Source of the DNA: Limnephilus marmoratus
Lineage: Eukaryota; Arthropoda; Insecta; Trichoptera; Limnephilidae
Length of the DNA stretch: 64,000 nucleotides
Direction: 5' to 3'
NCBI GenBank assembly: GCA_917880885.1
Contig: OU862928.1
Location: 6,281,721 to 6,345,720, forward strand
Below, in pieces: positions 21,904 through 33,962 of this stretch. The notes under the pieces were generated by a model that searched no databases, had not been told where the DNA came from, and saw only the letters and a program-made list of their open reading frames with translations. Every line of letters begins with the position of its first letter. Within the stretch, counting starts at the first letter, position 1. The position numbers were made by a program, and so were the translations under genes.

Positions 21904-22005
21904 TGAAAAACCCTTTTTAGCTTCTATCTATTTCACTCTTTTCTTTTAGACTTTTTAACTTTAATATATATATGTAACTTTACAAATTAATATTGTAATT
22001 TAATT
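21904..22005 (+). other. Retrotransposon 3' untranslated region
   Basis: About 100 bp, AT-rich, with TTAATATATATATG and a terminal AATTTAATT-like repeat in place of poly(A). The boundary is set by the right copy of TATACTAG. Confidence 0.75.
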
Positions 22006-22013
22006 TATACTAG
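22006..22013. repeat. Right target-site duplication
   Basis: TATACTAG, matching 17692-17699; it runs directly into the hairpin of unit 7. Confidence 0.85.
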
Positions 22014-22124
22014 CTTTTGCCCGTTGCAGAGGCAAATAACGGGTTAAAACACTATGCGATTTGACGTGTGAACGTGGATGAAGCGAGGAGGAGTGTGTGT
22101 TAAATTAAATATCGATCGGTTAAA

Positions 22125-22380
22125 TATCAAATTTTCACCGCAATCGGTTAAATGGTGTAGCAGTAGCAATGCATAATTTCATGGTGCCAGAGCTCACTTT
22201 TATACAGAGAAACCATCGCCGGCATGCGCACATCAAATCCCCAAAGTTTCATCGCAATCGGATAAACGGTTTAGCAATGCATAATATCATGAAGCCAGAG
22301 CTCACCATTTTATACAGAAAGAATTGAAGGGATGCACACACCAAGTCCCCAAAGTTTCATCGCAATCGAAGAAGAACTAA
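22125..22380. repeat. E repeat copies
   Basis: Two to three diverged 108-bp-type copies with CCCCAAAGTTTCATCGCAAT and CCAGAGCTCAC. Confidence 0.8.
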
Positions 22381-22449
22381 CACAGAACGCGAAAATTAAC
22401 TTTAAAAAAGTGTGCTTTAGACCACACGACTGAAGTAAAACTTCATCTA

Positions 22450-22860
22450 ACTAATGCCGGGTACCCGTTATATATAATGTTATATAGTGCAGGCGCTTGC
22501 AATATAATGTTGTTTCCCGGGACTTGGATGTAACCATTACATTTAAGTTGAACCCGAGGTTACATTGATATTGCAACGCATGCCGGGTACCCGTTGTATG
22601 TAATGTAATATAGTGCAGGCGCTTGCATTATAATGTGGTTTCCCGGAACTTAGGATGGAACCATTACAGTTTAATTGACCCCGAGGTTAGAGTGGCCTTG
22701 CAACGCATGCCGGGTACCCGTTGTATATAATGTTATATAGAGCAGGCGCTTGCATTATAATGTAGTTTCCCGGGACTTGTGATGGAACTATTACAGTTTA
22801 GTTGACCCCGAGGTTACAGTGGACTTGCAACGCATGCCAGGTACGCGTTGTATTGCATTA
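22450..22860 (-). repeat. A tandem array, short-monomer form
   Basis: Four monomers ending near ACGCGTTGTATTGC. The array starts abruptly within a monomer after an F fragment, so its leader junction was lost by rearrangement. Confidence 0.9.
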
Positions 22861-24784
22861 TAACCTAATTAATTGTGTTGCTACATACTTAAAAAATTCC
22901 GTCAATCTTTTTGCTTTTTTCATAAAATTTGCAATACTATAAATAAATTTATTCAATATCTTGTTTTGATTTTTAAAGGAAAAAAGCCCCTGCTAGTAAG
23001 TACCTACCTAGAACACACGTTATATATTTTTTTATTATTATTTAACAATGTCCAAATAGAACCATGCTTCATTCATAAATAATCAACACATTTCAAAAAA
23101 AATAAAATAATAAGCCTGGGTTATTTAAAAATAAAATTACAATTCTTCAAATTTTTCTAGTAAATTTTCTGTTTTGGAAAGTTTTGTAATTATTTCAGAT
23201 TTGTGATGTAACTGGCCTATAATGATAAAAAAACAGAAGTTGAATAGAACCAACACTAAATTGAATAAATTAAAATTAACTTTAAAAAAAAGTTGAATTG
23301 TGCAATATCATCGAAACAACCTTACCTTAGTATTGCATTTAAACCTAATACATTGTGTAGCTACCTATTCGCGTAGGTACCTACCTGCGCATTTCCTTAA
23401 AAATTCCTGCAATCTTTTTGCTTTTTCATCATATTAGCAATACTACCGAAATAAGTACCTACTCAGCAATGAATTACATTTGAATTTACCTGGCCAGTAA
23501 AATTTACACGTCTGAAGAAATGTCTAAGCACGTGTTTTGGTGATTTTTTTTGGAAAACTTCCGAGTTTTGGCATCTTCTCCTGAACATTTTTACATGGGA
23601 TGGGCATGTATAATTGGTGTTAAAAGTTGCGGAATCTTTTCGGCTATCATTTTTTTTAAAAACATCTAACCCGGAATCGGTTTTTCAGCGGCAGTGACGT
23701 TTTCGGCAAAACGACGACCGAAACCGCTGAGAGTTCTGTTTTGTTAGGCTAAATATTTGACATCTAAGATCCTGACCTGACTCAATATTCCCGTATAAAG
23801 GAAAAATGGTATTGAAACAAACGCCTTTTTTGACACTTTTTTTTTTGAAACGCTATCTGTCGGCGGGAAATAGAACCTAGCCGAATTGAGTGATTTAATT
23901 AGAAGTTCTAGTGTTCGCCGCTGATTCGTATCAGAGAATAAATCTATATATATATTTTATTTTGTCGAAAAAAAAAACCTCCCCATTTCGTGTCTTAATT
24001 TTCGTGGCTGAATTTTTGTCCTCGAGCGAAAGCGAACCTTAAGGTGGTTGAAACGCAAGGGCAAGGAGGTCGATTTTCGCGTCATCAAGGAGAACGCGAG
24101 TCGTCGATAAAACTGTGCATTAATATATACTAGCGGGGCCCGTTGCAGAAGCAACTAACGGGTTAAAACACTATGCGATTTAACGTGTGAACGTGGATGA
24201 AGCGAGGAGGAGTGTGTGTTAAATTAAATATATGAAGAAACCTGAGGTAACAGTGACCTTGCAACGCATGCCGGGTACCCGTTGTATATAATGTAATGTA
24301 GAAATACAACTCCCCAAAGTTGTCTACTATTGGATAACCAACACCTGTGCCATAGGTCACCTCAAGTGGTTCGCTACGTTTGGTGATTTAGTAGGGGTGC
24401 CCGGGTTCATGCGGTGAGGTCTGCCTAGTTCTTGGAGGCGGAAGCCCAGGACACACTGAACCCCAGATTCCTACCCACCCCTTAAACCCTTTTCCTTCCC
24501 AGAACTCTCATCTCCTTCCTTTTCTAAAAAAAATCCTCCACACAGCATCCCCAAAGATGACATAGGACCTGAGGGAAATTATTTTCCCCACGGCCTCCTG
24601 TGTGGAGCTCATGTAAAAAAAATAATTAAATGCATATCTTTTTCTCCGTCCTTTCCCTTAAAAAACCCTCCACACAGCATCCTCAAAGATGACATAGGCC
24701 CCTAGGGAAATTGTTTTCATCAGTGCCTCCTGTGTGGAGCTAATGTAAAAAAAATATTTTAGCAATGCATAATTTCATCCTGAG

Positions 24785-25835
24785 TTCTACTTGAGGTTGC
24801 AGTGACCTTGCAACGCATGCCGGGTACCCTTTGTATATTATGTTATAATACAGGGCATGCGTTTGCAAGGCGCTTGCATTATAATGTAGTTTCCCGGAAC
24901 TTGGAATGAAACAATTACAGTTAAGTTGACACCGAGGTTACAGTGATTTTGCAACGCATGCCGGGTACCCGTTGTATAAAATGTTATTTAGAAATACAAA
25001 TCCCCAAAATTGACCTTTATTGGATAACCAACACCTACGCCGTAGGTCACTCCAAGTGGTTCGCTACGTTTGGTGATTTAGTAGGGGTGCCCGGGTTCAT
25101 GGGGTGAGGTTTGTCCTGGTCTTGGATGCGGATGACCAGGACACACTGAACCCCAGACCCCTACCCAACCCTTAAACCCTTTTCCTTCCCAGAACTCTCA
25201 TCTCCTTCTTTGCCTTAAAAAACCCTCCACCCAGAATCTCCAAAGATGACATGACCCTGAGGGAAATTATTTTTCTCAGGGTCTCCTGTATGGAGCTCAT
25301 ATAAAAAAATAATTAAATGCAAATAAATTCACCTTTCCCAAAAAGCCTTTTCCTTTTCTAAAAATAATCCTCCACACAGCATCCCCAAAGATGACATAGG
25401 ACCTGAGGGAAATTATTTTCCCCACGGTCTCCAGTGTGGAGCTCATGTAAAAAAAAAAAATTAAATTCATATCTTTTTCTCCGTCCTTTCCCTTAAAAAA
25501 CCCTCCACACAGCATCCTCAAAGATGACATAGGCCCCTAGGGAAATTGTTTTCATGAGTGCCTCCTGTGTGGAGCTAATATAAAAAAAATATTTAAGCAA
25601 TGCATAATTTCATCCTGAGTTCTACCTGAGGTTGCAGTGACCTTGCAACGCATGCCGGGTACCCTTTGTATATTATGTTATAATACAGGGCATGCGTTTG
25701 CAAGGCAGTTGTATTATAATGTAGTTTCCCGGAACTTGGAATGAAACCATTACAGTTAAGTTGACACCGAGGTTACAGTGATTTTGCAACGCATGCCGGG
25801 TACCCGTTGTATAAAATGTTATTTAGAAATACAAA
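24785..25835 (-). repeat. Duplicated A+B block, ~840-bp offset
   Basis: The A pair at 24785-24990 and the one at 25622-25835 share the altered monomer GTTATAATACAGGGCATGCG and the same B flanks, so a composite of both modules was duplicated as a block. Confidence 0.8.
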
Positions 25836-26323
25836 TCCCCAAAATTGACCTTTATTGGATAACCAACACCTATGCCGTAGGTCACTCCAAGTGGTTCGCT
25901 ACGTTTGGTGATTTAGTAGGGGTGCCCGGGTTCATGGGGTGAGGTTTGTCCAGGTCTTGGATGCGGATGACCAGGACACACTGAACCCCAGACCCCTACC
26001 CACTCTTTAAATCCTTTTCCTTCCCAGAACTCTCATCTCCTTCTTTGCCTTAAAAAACCCTCCACCCAGCATCTCCAAAGATGACATGACCCTGAGGGGA
26101 ATCATTTTCCTCAGGGTCTCCTGTGTGGAGCTCATGTAAAATAAAAAAAATTAAATGCAAATAAATTCACCTTACCCAAAAAGCCAGAAATAATTGATAA
26201 AAAAAACATTTTCTTAATATATTTTCCCTTGCTTAGTTCTGCACTCCTGGTATGTATCCTTTTAAAATTTTGTTTTATTCGAGTAAAAAAGAACAGAAAA
26301 AATATTCTTTCATCTCTACTCTA

Positions 26324-26422
26324 CCCCCCCCCCCCCCCTTCCTCCATCCCGCAAAACCCCCTCCCGAGTTCCCTTCCCCCTTCCCAGGTTACCCTCCCCC
26401 TCCCTGGTTTTCCTCCCCCCCC
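26324..26422. repeat. C-rich tract
   Basis: A run of about 16 C followed by CCTCC/CCCTCCC groups, G-rich on the minus strand; the minus frame 26316-26528 is its artefact. Confidence 0.85.
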
Positions 26423-26529
26423 TCCCGCACTTCATTAATTCATTCTTGGTACATTTAGTTTTCAAACAGCTCGCGTCCCACGTATTAAAATATTTTAATG
26501 CAAATATCATAATACCAGAGCTCACCATC

Positions 26530-26780
26530 CAATAAACAAAAATGTGCTATTCAGCATTTTTTAGAAAGTGAAACTGTGTTTTATCTGAGTAAAGGATTTA
26601 CAGAAACGCTATAAAAATGTATTCGTCACATTTTTTTAGAATCAACAACTAAGGTTTATTACTGGTATTATTGGTACTAAATAGACATGTAGTAAGTTTT
26701 CGCAAAAACGGCGCTACAAAAATGTATTATTCAGATTTTTTTATAAACTAAAATTTAGTTTTATTCGAGTAAAACAAAAA
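26530..26780. other. Unmatched AT-rich insert
   Basis: About 250 bp between two C-rich tracts that I cannot match elsewhere in the window, apart from AAAATGGCGCT-like words also seen near 31080 and 31410. No ORF of note. Confidence 0.5.
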
Positions 26781-26812
26781 CATAAAATATTCTTTCATAG
26801 CGTACTCTACTC

Positions 26813-26914
26813 CCATCCCCCCCCCCCTTCCCCCATCCCGCAAACCCCCCTCCCGAGTTCCCCTCCCCCTTACCAGCTAACCCTCCCCCTCCCTGGTTTT
26901 CTTCCCCCTCTTCT
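26813..26914. repeat. C-rich tract, second copy
   Basis: CATCCCCCCCCCCC followed by the same CCTCCC pattern as 26324-26422; it looks like a duplication of TTTTATTCGAGTAAAA plus the tract. Confidence 0.85.
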
Positions 26915-26929
26915 AAGCTTCATTATTTC

Positions 26930-27680
26930 ATTGCCGTTACATTTAGTTTTCAAACAGCTCGCGTGCCGCCTATTGAAATTTTTTTACGCAACTTTCGTAA
27001 TGCCAAAGCTCACCAGCCAATAAACAAACATTACAAAAAAAGAATTATTCAATTTGGTGCAGTCTTTCTGAAGTTATACGCGTACATACATTTCGACGAT
27101 TCATTTTTATGCAAATTTGATAATGCCAGAGCTCACCAGCAGTTTTATACAAAATTTTGTCTTAACAGTGTCGAAGACAACAAAAAAAGAATTATTCAAT
27201 TTGGTGCAGTCTTTCGGAAGTTATGCGCGTACATTCATTTCCGCGATTCATTTGTATGCAAATTTCATGATGCCAGAGCTCACCAGTGGATTTATTCAAA
27301 CTTTGTCCTAACAATAAGGAACGCAACAAAAAAAGAATTATTCAATTACGTGCAGTCGTTCTGAAGTTATGAGCGTACTTACATTTCGGCGAATCATTTT
27401 TAAACAAATTTCGTTATGCCAGAGCTCACCAGTAATTTTATTCAGATCTTGCCCTAATAATAACAATTACAACAAAGAAAGAATTATTCAATTTGGTGCA
27501 TTCGCTCGGAAGCTATGCGCATATATAGATTTCGGCGATTCATTTTAAACAAATTTTATAATTCCAGACCTCATCAGTAGTTTTATACAAACCTTGCCCG
27601 AACAATAACGAAACCAACTCAAAAAGAATTTTGCAATTTGGTCCAGTCGTTCGTGAGCTACAATTTATTGATGATACCCG
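26930..27680 (-). repeat. C tandem array, ~146-bp monomers
   Basis: Five monomers marked by CCAGAGCTCACCAG-like phrases and AAAGAATTATTCAATT. Slightly diverged from the arrays at 2255 and 33962. The 133-codon plus frame at 26963-27364 comes from the 146-bp pattern. Confidence 0.9.
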
Positions 27681-27764
27681 TGGATAATTTATCCGTTTAT
27701 GTAATTTTCACGGTACCTACCTAGTTCATCAAAATATTCTAAAATAACATTTTATCTATATGGC

Positions 27765-27950
27765 AAGACTACCATTAAACTTTGTCGTAACCACCTCAAG
27801 CACAGCCTGAAAATCGAACACCTGCGCCCGTTTTAGAACATTTTACATACAAATTACGTCAGCTAATGCTGTCAGGTCCTCGCTGAAAACTTGCGGTGGT
27901 TTTGGATAGTGTTCTATGTTCAGTATTGCAAGGTTGAGGAAAATTAAATA
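27765..27950 (-). pseudogene. Broken copy of the 67-codon relic
   Basis: Aligns along its length with the minus-strand frame at 3082-3285 but has a TAA after ADVICM, and ATA in place of the inner ATG. Residues shared with the copy at 31555 (PPQVFSE, KRAQVFDFQAVLEVV) are probably ancestral. Confidence 0.35.
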
Positions 27951-28634
27951 AACATTTAAAATATTTACCGATTTAACAGGCTGAAAACCATGTGCATTAT
28001 CGATGTCATTGAATTTTTCGCAAATGTCAAATAAAATTGCAAAGTTTGACGCGACATTGTGAAATATTTTAAATGGAAAGCTACAAATGTTTTTATATTA
28101 AAAGTTTCTAAACCTTGTATATTTTATGATTATTTGAAAATATCTCTTGCAAAATGTTTTTTCATGCTGTAATCTACCACCCCGCAAAGGGCCTTTAAAA
28201 TGTCCATTTTTCCAAGCTCTTTTCAAGAATGCCGTTTAATTTATTAGAATAAATTTCTAGCAAAAAAAAAAATTCCTAGCAAAAATCAGTTTTATATGGG
28301 AAATTGACAATATATCTTTCTCAACTTTCGCAGCCATTTGAATAGAGATAGATACCTCCTAACATTTTATTTACTGAAACTGATGGTCGAAAAGACATCT
28401 ATCGTTTTTTATGCGCACCTGTCGACGGGAAGTATAACCGAGCCGAATCGAGTGATTAGAGTAGAGCTTCTAGTTTTCGCCGCTGATTCGTATCGGAGAA
28501 TAAATCCCTGCATATATATTTTATTTTGTCGAAAAAAAAATACTACCAGCTTCCTTGTCTGAATTTCCTTCAACCGAAAGTGAACCTTAAGGTGGGTGAA
28601 ACGTAAAGGGCATACTGGTCGTTTTTGCGTCAAA

Positions 28635-28690
28635 ATAAAAGTGAGCAAAAAAAGTGAGCAAAAAAAGTGAGCAAAAAAGTGAGCAAAAAA
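28635..28690. repeat. Short tandem repeat, ~12-bp GTGAGCAAAAAA
   Basis: Four successive GTGAGCAAAAAA-like words just before the unit boundary, an expansion of the single GTGAG word present in other H regions. Confidence 0.85.
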
Positions 28691-28821
28691 ACTAAACAAT
28701 ACTATATACTAGGTTTTGCCCGTTGCAGAAGCAACTGACGGGTTAAAACACTTTGCGATTTGCGTGTGAATGTGGATGAAGCGAGGAGGAGTGTGTGTTA
28801 AATTAATTATATGAAGAAACC

Positions 28822-29740
28822 TGAGGTTACAGTGACTTTGCAACGCATGCCGGGTACCCGTTGTATATAATGTTATAATATAGTGCAGGCATTTGCAAGG
28901 CGCTTGCACAATAATGTAGTTTCCCTGAACTTGGAATGGAATACAGTTAAGTTGATCCCGAGGTTACAGTGATGTTGCAACGCATGCCGGGAACCCTTTG
29001 TATATAATGTTATAATATAAAACAGGCGTTTGCAAGGCGCTTGCATTATAATGTAGTTTCCCGGAACTTGGAATGGAACCATTACAGTTAAGTTGACCCC
29101 GAGATTACAGTGATGTTGCAACGCATGCCGGGTACCCGTTGTATATAATGTTATAATACATTGCATGCGTTTGCAAGGCGCTTGAATTATAATGTAGTTT
29201 CCCGGAACTTGGAATGGAACCATTACAGTTAAGTTGACCCCGAGGTTACAGCGATGTTGCAACGCATGCCGGGTACCCTTTGTATATAATGTTATAATAT
29301 AAAGCAGGCGTTTGCAAGGCGCTTGTATTATAATGTAGTTTCCAGGAACTTGGAATGGAACCATTACAGTTAAGTTGACCCTGAGGTTACAGTGATCTTG
29401 CAACGCATGCCGGGTACCCTTTGTATATAATGTTATAATATAAAGCAGGCGTTTGTAAGGCTCTTGCATTATAATGAAGTTTTCCGGAACTTGGAATGGA
29501 ACCATTACAGTTAAGTTTACCCCGAGATTACAGTAATGTTGCAACGCATGCCGGGTACCCGTTGTATATAATGTTATAATACAGTGCATGCGTTTGCAAG
29601 GCGCTTGAATTATAATGTAGTTTCCCGGAACTTGGAATGGAACCATTACAGTTAAGTTGACCCCGAGGTTACAGTGTTGTTGCAACGCATGCCAGGTACC
29701 CGTTGTATATAATGTAATGTAGAAATACAAATCCCCAAAG
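28822..29740 (-). repeat. A tandem array, 141-bp monomers (six)
   Basis: Six monomers with the GCGTTTGCAAGGCGCTTG duplication; the minus frame at 28873-29781 stays open for 302 codons. One monomer carries a small deletion near 28940 that moves the last part out of frame. Confidence 0.95.
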
Positions 29741-30221
29741 TTGTCCTTTATTGGATAACCAACTTCTCTGCCATAGGTCACCTCAAGTGGTTCGCTACGT
29801 TTGGTGATTTAGTAGGGGTGTCCGGGTTCATGGGGTGAGGTCTGTCTAGGTCTTGGAGGCGGATGTCCAGGACACACTGAACCCCAGATTCCTACCCACC
29901 CCTTAAACCCTTTTCCTTCCCAGAACTCTCATCTCCTTCCTTTCCTTAAAAAAAATCCTCCACACAGCATCCCCAAAGATGACATAGGACCTGAGGGAAA
30001 TTATTTTCCCCACGGCCTCCTGTGCGGAGCTCATGTAAAAAAAAAAAATTAAATGCATATAAATTCACCTTTCCCAAAAAGCCAGAAATAATTGAAAAAA
30101 ACATGTTCTTAATATATTTTCCCTTGCTTAGTTCTGCACTCCTGGTATTTATCCTTTTAAAATTTTGTTTTATTCGAGTAAAAAAAAAAACAGAAAAAAT
30201 ATTCTTTCATAGCGTACTCTA

Positions 30222-30324
30222 CCCCCCCCCCCCCTTCCTCCATCCCGCAAAACCCCTCCCGGGTTCCCCTCCCCCTTCCCAGATTACCCTCCCCCCTCCG
30301 TGGTTTTTTCCCCCCTCCCGCGCT
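30222..30324. repeat. C-rich tract
   Basis: A run of about 12 C, then CCTCCCGGGTTCCCC and CCCCCCTCC groups, directly upstream of the C array. Confidence 0.85.
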
Positions 30325-30930
30325 CATTATTTCATTGCCGTTACATTTGGTTTTCAAACAGCTCGCGTGCCACCTATTGAAATATTTTTATGCAAATTTC
30401 GTAATGCCAGAGCTCACCAGCCAATAAACAAACATAACAAAAAAAAATTATTCAATTTTGTGCAGTCTTTCGGAAGTTATACGCGTTCATACATTTCGAC
30501 GATTGATTTTTATGCAAATTTCATAATGCCAGAGCTTACCAGTAGTTTTATAGAAACCTTGTCCTATCAGTAACGAAAACAATAAAAAAAGAATTTTCAG
30601 ATTCGGTGCATTCGTTCGAAAGTTATACGCATATATACATTTCGGCAATTCATTTTTATACAAATTTCATTATGGCAGATCTCACCGGTATTTTTATGCA
30701 AAACCTTGTCCTAACAGTAACGAACCCACCAAAAAAACAATTATTCAATTCGATGCATCCGTTCGAAAGTTATGCGCGTGCAAACATTTCGGCAACCATT
30801 TTATACAAATTTCATAATGCCAGTGCTCACCAGAAGATCAATAAAAACCTTATCCTAACAATTACAAACACAAAACAAAAATAATTATCCAATTCGGTGC
30901 ATGCATTCGAAAGTTATGGGCGTACTTGCA
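30320..30930 (-). repeat. C tandem array, diverged
   Basis: Monomers with CCAGAGCTCACCAG, CAGATCTCACCGG and CAGTGCTCACCAG at roughly 146-bp steps. The 183-codon plus frame 30022-30573 crosses B, C-tract and C repeats and is not a gene. Confidence 0.85.
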
Positions 30931-30939
30931 TATCGGCGA

Positions 30940-31440
30940 TTCATTTATAATACCTATATCAGTTTCTCAGGCACCTAACGATTTTATAGTTTTTCATACA
31001 GTTAAATATTCCTCAGTCAATTTCTGCGCTCCTGGTAGGTACCCTGTAACGTTTATACAGAATGTGCAATGCAATTTTTCACAAAAATGGCGCTTTAATT
31101 TTATTTTTATAATTTTATAATATATCAGTTTCTCAGGTACCTACCGATTTTACAGTTTTTCATATAGTTAAACATACGTATGTATAAAGCCGCCGACAGG
31201 GCCTAGCAGCAGAAATCTGCCAAACAGAAGTATGTAGACACAATCGGAGACATGCCATCATCAAATTCTCAAAGATTCGTCGCAATGGGATGAACGGTTA
31301 ACCGTGTATAATTTAATGAAGCTAAAACAACATATTATTATCTCGGTCAATTTCTGCGCTCCTGATACTTTGGATCCATTATTTTACAAAACCTAGGGTT
31401 TTTTTTCACAAAAATGGCGCTATAATTTTATTTTTATTAT
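30940..31440. repeat. K region, imperfect direct repeats
   Basis: ATATCAGTTTCTCAGG occurs at about 30956 and 31121 (164-bp step) and TCAATTTCTGCGCTCCTG at about 31018 and 31346. A palindromic CATACGTATG near 31170 is shared with 50993. No ORF supported. Confidence 0.7.
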
Positions 31441-31554
31441 TTAGGAAAACAAATTTGGTCATCGGGATAAGCACCTCATTTTATTTGATTTTATTAAATT
31501 TTGTATTAAGTACCTACTTAGTATTTAAATGGTTAATAATATTTCATTTATATG

Positions 31555-31730
31555 GCAACACAACCGTTAAACTTTGTCTCAACCACCTCAAGCACAGCCT
31601 GAAAATCGAACACCTGCGCCCGTTTTAGAACATTTTACATACAAATTACGTCAGCTAAGGCTGTCAGGGCCTCGCTGAAAACTTGCGGTGGTTTTGAATA
31701 ATGTTCCATGCTTAGTGTTGCAAGATTCGA
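31555..31730 (-). pseudogene. Broken copy of the 67-codon relic
   Basis: Keeps the ATG of MEHY but has the same TAA after ADVICM as 27765-27950. The stop is shared by the two diverged copies, and the five intact copies have GGA there. Confidence 0.35.
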
Positions 31731-32594
31731 GAAAATTTAATAAAGATTATTATTTACCCTCGTACGAATACAATCAATTTGAAACTTGTTCCATCAGTCG
31801 TTGAACAACAGCATTTTTTTCGCGCTAGGATCTGCGAACGTTCCAATTTAGATTTCGACACATTTTTGAATTTCTCCAAGGAAAAGCTGCGGTTGTAGAT
31901 TCTGTCGATAGGCGTCTCCGTGTAAATTGTACCTATTTTTAAACATTAGTTTCAAAATATGACTTTTCCGTAGTTTTTTCGCAAATGTCAGTTTTCAATC
32001 GAATATTACAACGATGTTTTTGTGAAAAGTGATAATTGCGATGGTCAATTGACCTTTTAAAAAGTCTCGTTGACGTAATTTTACTAAATTTTGGCTTCCA
32101 AGCGTGATATTTTCTAAGAAATCACGTATGCCAGTCGGCCGGTGGGAAATCGAAAAATGAAGAATGACATTTAAAATTTATGTACCTAGCCAAATCAATT
32201 TTGTATGGGAGATTTTCGCTATATCTTTCTCAACTTTTGCGGGCATTTGAAAAGAGATAGATAGCTTCGAAGGAGAGTGAACCGTGGGGCCTTTGAAATT
32301 GAATCAACTTAGAGGTCAATTTGGCTTGCCAAATTTTATTTTACCAAACTGCAGCAAGCCAAAGTGACCCTTGTCGTTTCACCCACCCGAGGGGCAAAGT
32401 GGTCGCTTTTCCCCTCAAATCAAAAGTGAGCTTTTTCGTGACCTTTCCCTGACCTACCCCAAAACCAAACAATACTATATATACTAGCGGGGCCCGTTGC
32501 AAAAATGCAACTAACGGGTTAAAAAATTATGCGATTTGCGTGTGAACGTGGATGAAGCGAGGAGGAGTGTGGGTTAAATAAAATATATGAAGAA

Positions 32595-33350
32595 ACCTTA
32601 GTTCACAGTGACCTTGCAACGCATGCCGGGTACCCGTTGTATATAATGTTATGTAGTGCAGCGCTTGCATTAAAATGTAATTTGCCAGGAATTGGAATGG
32701 AACCATTACAGTTAAGTTGACCCCGAGGTTACAGTGATTTTGCAACGCATGCCGGGTACCCTTTGTATATAATGTTATAATGTAAAGCAGGCGTTTGCAA
32801 GGCGCTTGTATTATAATGTAGTTTTCAGGAACATGGAATGGAACCATTACAGTTAAGTTGACCCCGAGGTTACAGTGATCTTGCAACGCATGCCGGGTAC
32901 CCGTTGTATATAATATTATAATATATTGCAGGCGTTTGCAAGGCGCTTGCATTATAATGTAGTTTCCCGGAACTTGGAATGGAACCATTACAGTTAAGTT
33001 GACCCCGAGATTACAGTGATGTTGCAACGCATGCCGGGTACCCTTTGTATATAATGTTATAATATAAAGCAGGCGTTTGCAAGGCGCTTGCATTATAATG
33101 TAGTTTCCCGGAACTTGGAATGGAACCATTACAGTTAAGTTGACCCTGAGATTACAGTGATGTTGCAACGCATGCCGGGTACCCGTTGTATGTAATGTTA
33201 TAATACAGTGCATGCATTTGCAAGGCGCTTGAATTATAATGTAGTTTCCCGGAACTTGGAATGGAACCATTACAGTTAAGTTGACCCCGAGGTTACAGTG
33301 TTGTTGCAACGCATGCCGGGTACCCGTTGTATATAATGTTATGTAGAAAT
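32595..33350 (-). repeat. A tandem array: 141-bp monomers plus a 126-bp terminal one
   Basis: The monomer nearest the hairpin is 126 bp (CAGCGCTTGC form), the rest 141 bp. All are multiples of three, so the minus frame at 32527-33354 stays open for 275 codons. Confidence 0.95.
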
Positions 33351-33847
33351 ACAAATCCCCAAAGTTGACCTTTATTGGTTAACCAACACCTCTGCCATAG
33401 GTCACCCCAAGTGGTTCGCTACGTTTGGTGATTTAGTAGGGGTGCCCGGGTTCATGGGGTGAGGTCTGTCTAGGTCTTGGAGGCGGATGCCCAGGACACA
33501 CTGAACCCCAGATACCTACCCACCCCTTAAACCCTTTTCCTTCCCAGAACTCTCATCTCCTTCCTTTCCTAAAAAAAATCCTCCACACAGCATCCCCAAA
33601 GATGACATAGGACCTGAGGGAAATTATTTTCCCCACGGCGTCCTGTGTGGAGCTCATGTAAAAAAAAAAAATTAAATGCATATAAATTCACCTTTCCCAA
33701 AAAGCCAGAAATAATTGAAAAAAAAACATGTTCTTAATATATTTTCCCTTGCTTAGTTCTGCACTCCTGGTATTTATACTTTTAAAATTTTGTTTTATTC
33801 GAGTAAAAAAAAGAACAGAAAAAATATTCTTTCATAGCGTACTCTAC

Positions 33848-33962
33848 TCCCCCCCCCCCCCCCCCCCCCTTTCTCCATCCCGCAAAACCCCCTCACGGGT
33901 TCCCCTCCGCCTTCCCAGGTTACCCTCCCCCCTCCGTGGTATTTTTCCCCCCCTCCCGCGCT
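33848..33962. repeat. C-rich tract with 21-C run
   Basis: A run of 21 C (33849-33869), then several C4-C7 groups. Its counterpart at 56950 has 22 C. Minus strand is strongly G-run rich. Confidence 0.9.

Larger units (their letters stand above)
17700..22005 (+). mobile_element. Full-length non-LTR retrotransposon (Jockey/CR1-like)
   Basis: About 4.3 kb: 5' untranslated region 17700-18328, ORF1, ORF2, and a short 3' region 21904-22005 ending AATTTAATT without a poly(A) tail. Flanked by the 8-bp duplication TATACTAG. The left flank aligns with 38821-38866, where the boundary is uninterrupted. Both ORFs are open to their ends, so this copy may be young and possibly competent. The endonuclease-RT order and two-ORF layout place it in the Jockey/CR1 group; exact clade not decided. 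It is the only element read on the plus strand. Confidence 0.93.
22010..24129 (-). mobile_element. Helitron-like unit 7 (2.1 kb)
   Basis: CTAG at 22010, spacer CTTTTG, hairpin 22020-22043 with one lost pair (TTGC/GCAA kept, loop AGAG). Contains E copies (about 22125-22380), a fragment of F, an A array (22450-22860), a fuller F copy (about 23130-23300), a G hairpin (about 23670-23740) and an H region. The 65-codon minus frame at 23957-24154 is H-derived. No gene. Confidence 0.6.
24130..28708 (-). mobile_element. Helitron-like unit 8 (4.6 kb, rearranged)
   Basis: CTAG at 24130, spacer CGGGG, hairpin 24139-24162. Holds a single A monomer (24240-24305), B modules (24320-24760, 25020-25585, 25855-26140) alternating with short A pairs (24785-24990 and 25622-25835), two C-rich tracts, an unmatched insert (26530-26780), a C array (26930-27680), a broken 67-codon relic (27765-27950) and an H/J region. 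The blocks 24.5-25.1 and 25.35-25.95 kb repeat each other at an offset near 840 bp. No gene. Confidence 0.55.
28709..32483 (-). mobile_element. Helitron-like unit 9 (3.8 kb)
   Basis: CTAG at 28709, hairpin 28719-28742. A 141-bp-type A array (28822-29740), B (29745-30040), a C-rich tract (30222-30324), a diverged C array (30320-30930), a K region with imperfect repeats (30940-31440), a broken 67-codon relic (31555-31730) and a J-type end (31740-32483) whose GCCAGTCGGCCGGTGGGAAA block is also at 52853. No gene. Confidence 0.6.

Noticed and set aside
26963..27364. 133-codon plus frame with repeated KKELFN/IIQFGAVF phrases
   Set aside because: Direct translation of the 146-bp C monomers; copies in other arrays are interrupted.
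30022..30573. 183-codon plus frame
   Set aside because: It runs through a B end, a C-rich tract and the start of a C array; the proline-rich part is a translation of the C tract.
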